Source: Marinirhabdus sp963799365 (lineage in GTDB: Bacteria > Bacteroidota > Bacteroidia > Flavobacteriales > Flavobacteriaceae). From it: a stretch of 64,000 nucleotides of DNA. Below are positions 38,523 through 47,758 of the stretch, piece after piece (the stretch's first letter is position 1; each line of letters opens with the position of its first letter). Made by a program: the position numbers and the translations under genes. The stretch covers positions 434,001-498,000 of the forward strand of contig CAWCWV010000017.1 of assembly GCA_963799365.1 (NCBI GenBank), given 5' to 3'. The notes under the pieces are model-generated. The model was not told where the DNA came from, did no database searches, and saw only the letters and a list, made by a program, of their open reading frames with translations.

Positions 38523-38731
38523 TGCCAACACCGCATATAATACAGCGGTCACATTCGGCTTCAATTAAATTCCCTAACTTTATCAAAAATTGGTACAGCG
38601 GATAAATACGTAGTGGCGGCGCCACTGCCCACGGCTGATTCGCACGCTGCGCTTCCCACAAACCGCTGACGCAGTTTTGTTGGCACTGCCGATGCAGCCG
38701 CTCAAGACCCGCCGTATCATATGCAAACCCG
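38523..38731 (+). repeat. attC of cassette 22, family A (209 bp)
   Basis: R'' TGCCAAC; start TTGGCAGT pairs with ACTGCCAA perfectly. The attC keeps the normal orientation although the gene is inverted. Confidence 0.86.
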
Positions 38732-38774
38732 TTGTACACAAGCTAAAAACAGAACTTAAAACAAAAATTAAATT

Positions 38775-39230
38775 ATGAAAAAAGCAATAATCCTACTGAT
38801 TTTAATTCAGTTTTCAAATGTTGTTACCGGACAAGAAAAGAAAGATTTCTCTCTTTCATTTAATCATATGGCGTTGTCAGTTAAAGACGTAAATGTATCA
38901 GCGGAATTCTACACAAGTGTTCTTAACTTGGAAATAATTCCATTGCCACCAGAAGCTGAAAAGGTAAAATGGATTTCATTAGGAGATGGAAAAGAATTAC
39001 ACCTATTATCAATTTTCAAAGATGATATTAAGACAAATAAGGCTATACATCTTGCTTTATCAACTGCGAATTTTGATGAATTTGTTCAGAAACTTACAAA
39101 AATGAATATTGAATACTCTGATTTCCCTGGTAACCTAAATAAGATTAACATTAGACCTGATGGAATAAGGCAAGTGTTCTTTCAAGACCCAGATGGTTAT
39201 TGGATTGAAGTGAATAGCATAAATGAATAA
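38775..39230 (+). CDS. Cassette 23: secreted VOC (glyoxalase/bleomycin-resistance) family protein
   Basis: A 151-residue protein with a signal peptide (MKKAIILLILIQFSNVVTGQ) followed by one VOC domain: FNHMALSVKDVNVSAEFYTSVLNLE, then KELHLLSI, IHLALSTANFDEF and QVFFQDPDGYWIEVNSI. Conserved H and E positions fit metal binding. Export makes detoxification of an external small molecule possible; the substrate is unknown. Confidence 0.85.
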   Translation: MKKAIILLILIQFSNVVTGQEKKDFSLSFNHMALSVKDVNVSAEFYTSVLNLEIIPLPPEAEKVKWISLGDGKELHLLSIFKDDIKTNKAIHLALSTANFDEFVQKLTKMNIEYSDFPGNLNKINIRPDGIRQVFFQDPDGYWIEVNSINE

Positions 39231-39242
39231 AGTAAAGCCTGT

Positions 39243-39435
39243 GTACAACAACGTATAAAAATAATAGGGCAATTGTGGCAAAACCGAATGGTTCAGGCGC
39301 ATTTGCAAAGTCGCCAAATTTTTAAATTTGGCTTATTGATAAAAGAAGATAATAAGAAAAATTTAAAAAATTCGGCTTGTGTTTCATCCGAATGGTTAGC
39401 GTGCAAATCAGCCCTACTATTCTTATACACAAACG
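39243..39435 (+). repeat. attC of cassette 23, family C variant (193 bp)
   Basis: R'' GTACAAC; start TTGTACACA pairs with TGTGTACAA. Arms GTATAAAAATAATAGGGC and GCCCTACTATTCTTATAC pair over 18 positions with one mismatch. Confidence 0.85.
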
Positions 39436-39464
39436 TTGTGCTTCATTATGAAAACCGCTAACCA

Positions 39465-40181
39465 ATGATAAAATTCTTTAGAAAAATTAGACAAAAAATG
39501 CTAACTGAAAATAAATTCAGTAAGTATTTACTCTATGCAATTGGCGAAATTGTTCTTGTTGTAATCGGGATTTTAATTGCGTTGGGAATAAATAACTGGA
39601 ATGAAAGTAGAAAACAAGCAATCATTGAAAATAAATACGTTAACGATTTAATTCAAGATTTGGGAAATGATATAACAAATCTATCTGAATTAATTTCCTT
39701 TATGCAAATTAAAGATAGTTCCAAAAATTTAGTAGAATCATTATTGGATGAGAATTCTGTATTATCTGACTCTGCGACTTTTCATTTTTATAAGCAATGG
39801 GAATTAACAGGAATGTTCACACCCTCAAATGTGACTTTTGAAGACTTGAAGAATAGCGGAAATTTAAAAATTATTAGAAACCTTGATTTAAGAAGGAGTA
39901 TAGTCTCTCATTATAATAACTATTTTAATGGAAGGCTTACAGAAGAGTTATTTATTGAACAAAATGTAAAATTGCTTGGTATAGTAAATAAAATCTTCGA
40001 TAACGCACTAAAACCTCAAGTTTATGAACTCAATATTGCAGTTACGAATAAGGAATTTAAAAACAGGATTAGAACAAATCTGACAGGTACAAGATTACGA
40101 GAATTGATAAAACTTCGTAAAAAATGTCAAGATTTGCTGAAAAAATTAAAAAATTACAATGAACTTATAAGCGATAAATAA
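39465..40181 (+). CDS. Cassette 24: DUF6090 membrane protein
   Basis: A 238-residue protein with the DUF6090 signature: MIKFFRKIRQKMLTENKFSKYLLYAIGEI split by a helix VVIGILIALGINNWNE near residues 29-44, followed by a periplasmic helical domain. This family is common in marine Flavobacteriia and its function is unknown. Confidence 0.85.
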   Translation: MIKFFRKIRQKMLTENKFSKYLLYAIGEIVLVVIGILIALGINNWNESRKQAIIENKYVNDLIQDLGNDITNLSELISFMQIKDSSKNLVESLLDENSVLSDSATFHFYKQWELTGMFTPSNVTFEDLKNSGNLKIIRNLDLRRSIVSHYNNYFNGRLTEELFIEQNVKLLGIVNKIFDNALKPQVYELNIAVTNKEFKNRIRTNLTGTRLRELIKLRKKCQDLLKKLKNYNELISDK

Positions 40182-40196
40182 CGAAAGCACAACAAT

Positions 40197-40311
40197 GGCT
40201 ATAAGTAATTGCTTGTTCTCGCCTACTTCTGAAAATCCACGCGGATTTTCAGTTTTGTGCGTACTTGCAAAGTTAAGTGCTAACCCACGCAACTACTCAT
40301 AGCCGAGACCG
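40197..40311 (+). repeat. attC of cassette 24, family F (115 bp)
   Basis: R'' GCACAAC matches start TTGTGCTTC. Arms GGCTATAAGTAATTGC and GCAACTACTCATAGCC. Confidence 0.86.
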
Positions 40312-40669
40312 TTACCAATCATGGCGCAATTGGAACTTCTTAAAAAAAATTATCACGCGGATAAATCCGTATTTTCGTGCAACTGATTTAAATACGAATG
40401 GTTCGTGTTGGAGATAAAAACTCTCACGGCTGACAAATCCGCCCACGGCGGATTTAATTGTGCAAGCGGACTATTTCGTTGGCAAAGGTCGGTGGAATGT
40501 TACGCAGGGTCGTTTCCGCTCGAGTGGCAAGTTTGCGCCACGCTAGGTAACAATGCATAAAGTCCATTGCTTCTGATTTTCCTATCGGAAAATCCTCGCA
40601 GGCGGGAAATGAGGGAAATTTTAGGTAAATTCGTTAAAACGTTCCGCAACGGAACGTTATGCAAACCCG
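40312..40669 (+). mobile_element. Cassette 25: ORF-poor cassette, copy 4 of 12 (first of a tandem of three)
   Basis: 358 bp; core to 40544, family B attC 40545-40669. A variant with ATCACGCGG where other copies have ATCACGGCT. Confidence 0.87.
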
Positions 40670-41028
40670 TTACCAATCATGGCGCAATTGGAACTTTTCA
40701 AAAAAATTATCACGGCTGATAAATCCGCATTTTCGTGCAACTGATTTGAAAGACGAATGGTTCGTGTTGGAGATAAAAATTCTCACGGCTGACAAATCCG
40801 CCCACGGCGGATTTAATTGCGCAAGCGGAACATTTGGTTGGCAAAGGTCGGTGGAATGTTACGCAGGGTCGTTTCCGGTCGTTTGGCAAGTTTGCGCCAC
40901 GCTAGGTAACAATGCATAAAGTCCATTGCTGCTGATTTTCCTATCGGAAAATCCTCGCAGGCGGGAAATGAGGGAAATTCTAATTATATTCGTTAAAACG
41001 TTCCGCAACGGAACGTTATGCAAAACCG
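40670..41028 (+). mobile_element. Cassette 26: ORF-poor cassette, copy 5 of 12 (second of three)
   Basis: 359 bp; family B attC 40904-41028. In this copy a second frame is open for 86 codons from an ATG in the preceding attC (40659) to 40919, but that frame is closed in most other copies. Confidence 0.87.
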
Positions 41029-41388
41029 TTACCAATCATGGCGCAATTGGAACTTTTCAAAAAAATTCTCACGGCTGATAAATCCGCAAATTCGTTCAAC
41101 TGATTTGAAAGACGAATGGTTCGTGTTGGAGATAAAAATTCTCACGGCTGACAAATCCGCCCACGGCGGATTTAATTGCGCAAGCGGACTATTTCGTTGG
41201 CAAAGGTCGGTGGAATGTTACGCAGGGTCGTTTCCGCTCGAGTGGCAAGTTTTGCGCCACGCTAGGTAACAATGCATAAAGTCCATTGCTGCTGATTTTC
41301 CTATCGGAAAATCATCGCAGGCGGGAAATGAAGGAAATTTTAGGTAAATTCGTTAAAACGTTCCGCAACGGAACGTTATGCAAGACCG
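41029..41388 (+). mobile_element. Cassette 27: ORF-poor cassette, copy 6 of 12 (third of three)
   Basis: 360 bp; one extra T in GGCAAGTTTTGCGCC; family B attC 41264-41388. Confidence 0.87.
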
Positions 41389-41412
41389 TTATGCACAAGT
41401 TGAGAAAACCGA

Positions 41413-41877
41413 ATGAAAGCGCAAATTGAGCAACATAAAGTAAGCGGAAAAGTTTACGTTTGGTCTTATAAAGACAATAACCGAAATTATCCAGGTTGGA
41501 ACTTTACGGTTGACTTAAAAGCGAGCGAAAGCCTTTCGGAATTATTGAATTTAATGTCTGATTGCGAATGGTCGACTAAAAAGAAAATCACGACTGAATT
41601 GCCAACTCAAGCGCAACTGAACGTGCCGAATAATCAAAACGGAATTGCTAAATGGAAATCTAAACCGAATCTGACTCTGAATTGCAAAACGTCTGAATTG
41701 GAAAATCATTGGCTGATTAAAGAGCTTGATAACGGAATTGAAATTCAGTTCGGAAAAGCAAAACTGACTGAATTACAAAACGCAATAAACGGAATTCCAA
41801 AAGGGAATGGAGATTTTGCCATTTCTGACCAAAACGAGGAGAGTATTTTATACGTCTGGTGGAATTTAGAAAAATAA
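41413..41877 (+). CDS. Cassette 28: unknown soluble protein
   Basis: 154 residues with no signal, tryptophan- and lysine-rich (YVWSYKDNNRNYPGWNF, CEWSTKKKI). The last stretch IQFGKAKLTELQNAI is followed by the terminal YVWWNLEK. No family is recognised. It occupies most of its cassette and starts 24 bases after the junction. Confidence 0.65.
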   Translation: MKAQIEQHKVSGKVYVWSYKDNNRNYPGWNFTVDLKASESLSELLNLMSDCEWSTKKKITTELPTQAQLNVPNNQNGIAKWKSKPNLTLNCKTSELENHWLIKELDNGIEIQFGKAKLTELQNAINGIPKGNGDFAISDQNEESILYVWWNLEK

Positions 41878-41886
41878 AAAACCAGT

Positions 41887-42013
41887 GCATAACACCGTGT
41901 ATAATTAATTGCTTTGGCAAGTGCTTATCCGGAAAATTCCTTCGGAATTTTCTTTGGCTCGTGTTTGTTTATTAAATTAGTTGCTAACCACGCAACTAAT
42001 CATACACCAAACG
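41887..42013 (+). repeat. attC of cassette 28, family D (127 bp)
   Basis: R'' GCATAAC matches start TTATGCAC. Confidence 0.85.
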
Positions 42014-42096
42014 TTATGCGCAAGTTTGATAAATAATCGTACGAACACAAATAAGCTGACTAAACTAAACTAGAATATTAAATTAAATTAAATTAA

Positions 42097-42393
42097 ATGG
42101 GCTCAGGAGCAGGACACGTTTTTGATATGATTAATCGGATGAAACAAAACCGAGCTCAACGTCCATCGAATCGAGGAAAATTCAAAGAAAATAACCGTGA
42201 CGGAATTTATTCAGAGGACATTCAGCCTGAACGACCGAATTTCAAAACTATTCCAGAAAAAGAACTGATCGAAATAAAAAAACGGATACGTGAACGTTCA
42301 CAAGCTGATCAGAAAAAAACGCGAATTTTTTATGGGTTTTTCTTAGTTTGCGGACTGATTGCGCTGATATCAATACTTATTTGGATATCGTGA
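42097..42393 (+). CDS. Cassette 29: small tail-anchored protein
   Basis: 98 residues: a basic, proline-containing soluble part (MIKR-like NRMKQNRAQRPSNRGKF) followed by one C-terminal helix (IFYGFFLVCGLIALISILIWI). It is preceded by short ATTAA tandem repeats in an 83-base leader. The function is unknown. Confidence 0.6.
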   Translation: MGSGAGHVFDMINRMKQNRAQRPSNRGKFKENNRDGIYSEDIQPERPNFKTIPEKELIEIKKRIRERSQADQKKTRIFYGFFLVCGLIALISILIWIS

Positions 42394-42402
42394 AAAACCT
42401 GC

Positions 42403-42612
42403 GCATAACACCGCATATAATACAGCGGGTTAAATGGTTAAGTGAATTGTATTTCCTACAAATAATCGTAAATTGGTCACGCGGATAAATACGTAGTGGC
42501 GGCGCCACTGCCCACGGCTGATTCGCACGCTGCGCTTCCCACTTTCGCTGACGCAAAATGTTGGCACTGCCGATGCTGCCGCTCAAAACCCGCCGTATCA
42601 TATGCAAAACCG
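42403..42612 (+). repeat. attC of cassette 29, family A (210 bp)
   Basis: R'' GCATAAC; start TTATGCGCA pairs with TGCGCATAA. Confidence 0.86.
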
Positions 42613-42971
42613 TTACCAACCATGGCGCAATTGGAACTTCTTAAAAAAAATTATCACGCGGATAAATCCGTATTTTCGTGCAACTGATGTAAATACGAAG
42701 GGTTCGTGTTTGAGTTAAAAATTCTCACGGCTGACAAATCCGCCCACGGCGGATTTAATTGCGCTAGCGGACTATTTGGTTGGCAAAGGTCGGTGGAATG
42801 TTACGCAGGGTCGTTTCCGCTCGAGTGGCAAGTTTTGCGCCACGCTAGGTAACAATGCATAAAGTCCATTGCTGCTGATTTTCCTATCGGAAAATCCTCG
42901 CAGGCGGGAAATGAGGGAAATTTTAGGTAAATTCGTTAAGACGTTCCGCAACTGAACGTTATGCAAAACCG
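42613..42971 (+). mobile_element. Cassette 30: ORF-poor cassette, copy 7 of 12 (first of a tandem of four)
   Basis: 359 bp; family B attC 42847-42971. Variant start TTACCAACCATGG and a CAACTGAACG mismatch in the right hairpin. Confidence 0.86.
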
Positions 42972-43329
42972 TTACCAATCATGGCGCAATTGGAACTTTT
43001 CAAAAAATTTCTCACTCGGATAAATCCGCAAATTCGTTCAACTGATTCGAAAGACGAATGGTTCGTGTTAGAGATAAAAATTCTCACGGCTGACAAATCC
43101 GCCCACGGCAGATTTAATTGCGCTAGCGGAACATTTGGTTGGCAAAGGTCGGTGGAATGTTACGCATAGTCGTTTCTGAGCGTTTGGTAGGTTTGCGCCA
43201 CGCTAGGTAACAATGCATAAAGTCCATTGCTGCTGATTTTCCTATCGGAAAATCCTCGCAGACGGGAAATGAGGGAAATTCTAATTATATTCGTTAAAAC
43301 GTTCCGCAACGGAACGTTATGCAAGACCG
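42972..43329 (+). mobile_element. Cassette 31: ORF-poor cassette, copy 8 of 12 (second of four)
   Basis: 358 bp; family B attC 43205-43329. A frame is open from the first ATG for 62 codons (42981-43169) because the usual early stop is missing in this copy. Confidence 0.86.
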
Positions 43330-43688
43330 TTACCAATCATGGCGCAATTGGATCTTTTCATAAAAAATATCACGGCTGATAAATCCGCATTTTCGTTCAA
43401 CTGATTTAAAAGACGAATGGTTCGTGTTGGAGATAAAAACTCTCACGGCTGACAAATCCGCCCACGGCGGATTTAATTGCGCAAGCGGACTATTTCGTTG
43501 GCAAAGGTCGGTGGAATGTTACGCAGGGTCGTTTCTGAGCGTTTGGCAAGTTTGCGCCACGCTAGGTAACAATGCATAAAGTCCATTGCTGCTGATTTTC
43601 CTATCGGAAAATCCTCGCAGGCGGGAAATGAGGGAAATTTTAGGTAAATTCGTTAAAACGTTCCGCAACGGAACTTTATGCAAGACCG
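43330..43688 (+). mobile_element. Cassette 32: ORF-poor cassette, copy 9 of 12 (third of four)
   Basis: 359 bp; family B attC 43564-43688. Leading peptide MAQLDLFIKN. Confidence 0.87.
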
Positions 43689-44047
43689 TTACCAATCATG
43701 GCGCAATTGGAACTTTTCATAAAAAATATCACGGCTGATAAATCCGCAATTTCGTGCAACTGATTTTAAAGACGAATGGTTCGTGTTGGAGATAAAAATT
43801 CTCACGGCTGACAAATCCGCCCACGGCGGATTTAATTGCGCAAACGGACTATTTCGTTGGCAAAGGTCGGTGGAATGTTACGCAGAGTCGTTTCTGAGCG
43901 TTTGGCAAGTTTGCGCCACGCTAGGTAACAATGCATAAAGTCCATTGCTGCTGATTTTCCTATCGGAAAATCATCGCAGGCGGGAAATGAGGGAAATTCT
44001 AATTATATTCGTTAAAACGTTCCGCAACGGAACGTTATGCAAGACCG
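43689..44047 (+). mobile_element. Cassette 33: ORF-poor cassette, copy 10 of 12 (last of four)
   Basis: 359 bp; family B attC 43923-44047. Nearly identical to copy 9. Confidence 0.87.
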
Positions 44048-44065
44048 TTGGCTACAATTTTAGAA

Positions 44066-44473
44066 ATGAAAAACCAAGAAAAAATATCAAACGAAAAAAG
44101 AAATTGGTACATCGTTGAAATTATAGAAAAATGCGAACCAGTTGAACGGAATGAAAAGCAAGATTTACGTAGAGTAACGACTTGGGGAAATCACCATTTA
44201 ATAAAAGCTGATTCACCTGAAAAAGCATATGATAAAGCTGTAAAATTGGGTAAGGAATCTGAATATAAATTCACGAATATTGACAAAATTGAAATGGAAT
44301 CGATTTTTGTCGGAATTGGAGAATTATTACCGATTTTTGAGGACATTGAAGATGGAGCGGAAATAATGTGGACTGATTACGGATTTATAAGTAATCGACG
44401 AACAATGAGAATGCCTTACAAGAAAAAAGAACTTTTGGAATTAATTAAACCACAGCCGAATAAAAAACTGTAG
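44066..44473 (+). CDS. Cassette 34: DUF4288 protein
   Basis: 135 residues. The pattern NWYIVEIIEKCEP, then VTTWGNHHLIKADSPEKAYDKAVKLGKE and FVGIGELLPIFEDIEDGAEI fits DUF4288, a small cytoplasmic family of unknown function. The frame is open from the TTG of the junction, but ATG 44066 is preferred. Its TAG stop overlaps the R'' box of the attC. Confidence 0.78.
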   Translation: MKNQEKISNEKRNWYIVEIIEKCEPVERNEKQDLRRVTTWGNHHLIKADSPEKAYDKAVKLGKESEYKFTNIDKIEMESIFVGIGELLPIFEDIEDGAEIMWTDYGFISNRRTMRMPYKKKELLELIKPQPNKKL

Positions 44474-44681
44474 CCAACACCGCATATAATACAACGGGTC
44501 ACATTCGTCTTTAATTAAATTCCCTAACTTTATAAAAAAAATTGGTAAAGCAGATAATTACGTAGTGGCGGCGCCACTGCCCACGGCTGATTCGCACGCT
44601 GCGCTTCCCACTTTCGCTGACGCAAAATGTTGGCACTGCCGAGGCTGCCGCTCAAGACCCGCCGTATCATATGCAAACCCG
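44472..44681 (+). repeat. attC of cassette 34, family A (210 bp)
   Basis: R'' AGCCAAC; start TTGGCTACA pairs with TGTAGCCAA. Confidence 0.86.
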
Positions 44682-44736
44682 TTGTGCCTAATGCAAAAAA
44701 ATCCGTTAACACAACAAAAATCCGTAACTTTGGAAA

Positions 44737-45768
44737 ATGGAATATTGGGAAGAAATAAATAACAAACTGAAACCTTGGATTGACACTGATTTGAATAAAA
44801 CAGTGGTTGACCTTTTTGCAGGTTGCGGTGGACTTTCCCTCGGATTTGAAGCAAATGGTTTTAAAACTATTGGCTATGAAATGGATGAACAAGCCTCTAA
44901 CACTTATAATGAAAATTTAATCGGAGAGTGTGTCAACGAAAAATTAAGCATTGAATCTAAATATCCTAAAGCTGATATAGTAATTGGCGGCCCACCTTGT
45001 CAACCTTTTAGCGTGGGTGGAAAACAACTAGGATTAAAAGATTCAAGAGATGGTTTTCCTATATTTTTATCTGCAATTAAACAACTCGAACCAGAAGTTC
45101 TTCTTTTTGAAAATGTTAGAGGAATGCTCTACAAAAATAAATGGTATTTAAAAGAAGTTATTGAAGAACTTGAAAGTTTGGGATATTACATTAATTATGC
45201 TCTTTTAAATGCAAAAAATTACGAAGTTCCTCAAAATAGAGAAAGAGTAATCGTAATTGGCTCTAGACAAAAAATTAATCTTCCCAAAAAAATCAATAAA
45301 CAAGTAACCGCAGGTCAAGCTTTGGGAGAACTTGCGTTTCAGTTTGACGAAGAATCCAAGTTTTTTACGGAATCTATGGACAGATACGTTGCTAAATATG
45401 AAAAAGCATCCAAATGTATTAATCCGAGAGATTTGTATTTAGATAGACCAGCAAGAACGCTGACTTGTAGGAATTTGGCGGGTGCAACAGGAGATATGCA
45501 CCGAGTTAGATTGAAAGATGGTCGCAGAAGGAGGATTACAGTTCGAGAAGCTGCTAGACTTCAAAGTTTCCCCGATTGGTTTGATTTTTCAGGAACAGAA
45601 ACAAACCAATATAACCAAATTGGAAATGCTGTTGCACCAAATTTCGCATATAATTTAGCTTTAAACATCAAGAATTATTTAATGTGCGATAGTGATAATA
45701 AATATATTTTAACAGAAAACGAACAATTAAAACTATTTGAGAATGAAGCAATATATCAGTCCCGATAA
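44737..45768 (+). CDS. Cassette 35: DNA (cytosine-5)-methyltransferase
   Basis: 343 residues with all core motifs in order: DLFAGCGGLSLGFEANGF (motif I), GGPPCQPFS with the catalytic cysteine near residue 88 (IV), ENVRGML (VI), QNRERVIVIG (VIII), RTLTCRNLAG and a terminal NQIGNAVAPNFAYNLA (X). It methylates cytosine in a target that cannot be read from sequence. The endonuclease gene starts 32 bases before its end, so they form one restriction-modification operon within a single cassette. Confidence 0.93.
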   Translation: MEYWEEINNKLKPWIDTDLNKTVVDLFAGCGGLSLGFEANGFKTIGYEMDEQASNTYNENLIGECVNEKLSIESKYPKADIVIGGPPCQPFSVGGKQLGLKDSRDGFPIFLSAIKQLEPEVLLFENVRGMLYKNKWYLKEVIEELESLGYYINYALLNAKNYEVPQNRERVIVIGSRQKINLPKKINKQVTAGQALGELAFQFDEESKFFTESMDRYVAKYEKASKCINPRDLYLDRPARTLTCRNLAGATGDMHRVRLKDGRRRRITVREAARLQSFPDWFDFSGTETNQYNQIGNAVAPNFAYNLALNIKNYLMCDSDNKYILTENEQLKLFENEAIYQSR

Positions 45769-46759
45769 ATCAAAAACTTTTAGAGAAAAAACACCACAGG
45801 TTCAGGAACTGATAAATACAACGCTTTATATCCTTGACACTTTTGGAATTCCTTTAGATACTACACCGAGAAGACTAGAAAGAATGGCAATTGCATTTCT
45901 AGCTAGTGCTGATGTCAAGAAAACAGCAGATTTTAAAAATGCAAAAGACCTAAATAGTGGATATGCCCATAAAACAAGAGATATAATTATCTACGTCAAT
46001 AATCATTTTGGAGAAAGTATAAGTTCAGGTTCTTATGACGACATTCGTAGAAAAGACTTGAAATTACTAACAGTAGCAGAAGTGATTTTGCAATCAAGTC
46101 CAAACTCTGCGACAAATGACTCAACACGAGGTTATTCAATCAATCCAACTTATGCTGAACTCGTTAGAGATTTTGGCTCAAAAGATTGGGAGAAGAAAGT
46201 ATCCGAAAAGTTGAAGAATATTGAGCCATTAAGCAAAAAACTAAAAAGGGAAAGGGAAATAGCTAAAGTCAATGTTACGCTTCCTTCAGGTGGCGAACTG
46301 ACTTTTTCAGCTGGAGAACACAATGATTTACAAAAAGCGATTATTGAGGACTTTTTGCCGAGATATGGACACGGTGCAGAAATCTTTTATGTTGGAGATA
46401 CCTCTGACAAATACCTCTATTTAGAAAAAGAAAAACTTGAAGAACTAAACTTCTTTGAAATTTCACACGAAGAATTACCTGATGTTATCGCTTATTCGAA
46501 GAAAAAGAATTGGCTCTATTTGATAGAAGCAGTTCACTCTTCGGGTCCCATTAGCGAATTGAGATTAATCCAACTTCAAAAACTAACGAAAGACTGTAAA
46601 GCTGACATAGTATATGTAACAGCATTTTTGAACAGACCAAAGTTCAGACAATTTATGACAGATATTGCTTGGGAAACAGAAGTATGGATTGCTGATAATC
46701 CAGACCATTTAATACATTTTAACGGAGACAAATTTCTCGGACCATATAAACCGGAATAA
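45737..46759 (+). CDS. Cassette 35: BsuBI/PstI-family restriction endonuclease
   Basis: 340 residues. A helical N-terminal domain (winged-helix-like, residues 1-150) precedes the BsuBI/PstI C-terminal catalytic domain: AEIFYVGDTSDKYLYL, LPDVIAYSKKKNWLYLIEAVH, IVYVTAFLNRPKFRQF and IAWETEVWIADNPDHLIHFNG. The PD...E-A pattern suggests a PD-(D/E)XK active site. Well-known BsuBI/PstI systems use an N6-adenine methylase, but here the partner is a C5-cytosine methylase. Confidence 0.88.
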   Translation: MRMKQYISPDKSKTFREKTPQVQELINTTLYILDTFGIPLDTTPRRLERMAIAFLASADVKKTADFKNAKDLNSGYAHKTRDIIIYVNNHFGESISSGSYDDIRRKDLKLLTVAEVILQSSPNSATNDSTRGYSINPTYAELVRDFGSKDWEKKVSEKLKNIEPLSKKLKREREIAKVNVTLPSGGELTFSAGEHNDLQKAIIEDFLPRYGHGAEIFYVGDTSDKYLYLEKEKLEELNFFEISHEELPDVIAYSKKKNWLYLIEAVHSSGPISELRLIQLQKLTKDCKADIVYVTAFLNRPKFRQFMTDIAWETEVWIADNPDHLIHFNGDKFLGPYKPE

Positions 46760-46771
46760 AGAAAGCACTAG

Positions 46772-46896
46772 GCACAACAACGGCTATAAGTAATTGCTAC
46801 TTTAGGCTATTTTGGAAAGTAAGTACTAAACCAAAAGTAGTCTTATATTTGCTAAAGACCGTTCTAAACCCACGCAACTACTCATAGCCAAGACCG
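46772..46896 (+). repeat. attC of cassette 35, family F (125 bp)
   Basis: R'' GCACAAC; start TTGTGCCTA pairs with TAGGCACAA. Confidence 0.86.
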
Positions 46897-46908
46897 TTGC
46901 CATTAATT

Positions 46909-47523
46909 ATGGAAAAACCAGAGAACCCAAATAAAAAACTTGAATTAGTAATTAAAGATTCTGATTTACCTTCTCTCTCAAAAGATTTTGCGGAGGTAGC
47001 TGTTGATGGAATTTTAGATGATGGAATTTTAAGGGATTTACCTCTTGTAGGAGCGGTTATTGGTGTTGTGAAATTTGGAAATTCAATAAATAAACATCTT
47101 TCTGCAAAGAAAATCTACAAATTTCTATTTGAGCTTCATAAAATCCCTCAAGAAGATAGAATTAAAAAAATTGATGAAATCAATAATTCTCAAAAGTATC
47201 AAAGTAGTGTTGGCGAAATGATATTTGAATTATTAGATAGAATTGAAAGCGACGGAAAACCAGAAATAATTGGTAAAATGTTTGCCGCTGTAATAGAGGA
47301 AAAAATTGATTTTGCGGATTACTTAAGATGCGCTCATATTGTGAAAAATTTCTTCTATTATGATTTGGTAACATTAAAAGTGGGACACGAGAAAGGAGAT
47401 ATTTATACGACTTTTGGAGACGGACTTTTTGATAGTGGACTTATTATAATTGGAACTATGGGTGAAAATGAAACTCGACTTTCCGAATTAGGGAAAATTA
47501 TAATTGAAATCGGAATGAAATAA
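46909..47523 (+). CDS. Cassette 36: unknown protein
   Basis: 204 residues. The first part has a short hydrophobic stretch LPLVGAVIGVVKFGNSI near residues 44-60, then a helical domain (KKIYKFLFELHKIPQEDRIKKI, VGEMIFELLDRIESDGKPEI) and a C-terminal winged-helix-like end (FFYYDLVTLK...LSELGKIIIEIG). No family is recognised; the architecture would suit an effector or a regulator. ATG 46909 lies 12 bases after the junction and three of its upstream bases also pair with the attC box. Confidence 0.62.
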   Translation: MEKPENPNKKLELVIKDSDLPSLSKDFAEVAVDGILDDGILRDLPLVGAVIGVVKFGNSINKHLSAKKIYKFLFELHKIPQEDRIKKIDEINNSQKYQSSVGEMIFELLDRIESDGKPEIIGKMFAAVIEEKIDFADYLRCAHIVKNFFYYDLVTLKVGHEKGDIYTTFGDGLFDSGLIIIGTMGENETRLSELGKIIIEIGMK

Positions 47524-47527
47524 CTAA

Positions 47528-47720
47528 TGGCAACAATGTATATAAAAAATAGCGCGAGCAGTTGCTAACACAAAGGTTCGGGCATTTTTAGGAAGTCGCC
47601 AAATTTTTAAATTTGACAAATTCCCAAAAATAAAATAATTAGTAAAATTTAAAAATTCGGCTTGTGTTACATCCGAAAATTATCGCTCATTTTCAGCGCT
47701 ACTTTTCATATACTTGACCG
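47528..47720 (+). repeat. attC of cassette 36, family C (193 bp)
   Basis: R'' TGGCAAC; start TTGCCATTA pairs with TAATGGCAA. Confidence 0.86.
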
Positions 47721-47758
47721 TTACCACACATTTGAGAAAAACAATCCGCTGATTTAAA

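Noticed and set aside
40659..41269. 86- and 83-codon ORFs across the ORF-poor cassettes (KDEWFVLEIKILTADKS)
   Set aside because: They start in the preceding attC and are open in only two or three of twelve copies, so conservation at protein level in this frame is not supported.
40312..44047. Regularly spaced repeats as a CRISPR array
   Set aside because: The repeated unit is about 359 bp and the whole unit is conserved, not a short repeat with unique spacers; no cas genes are present.
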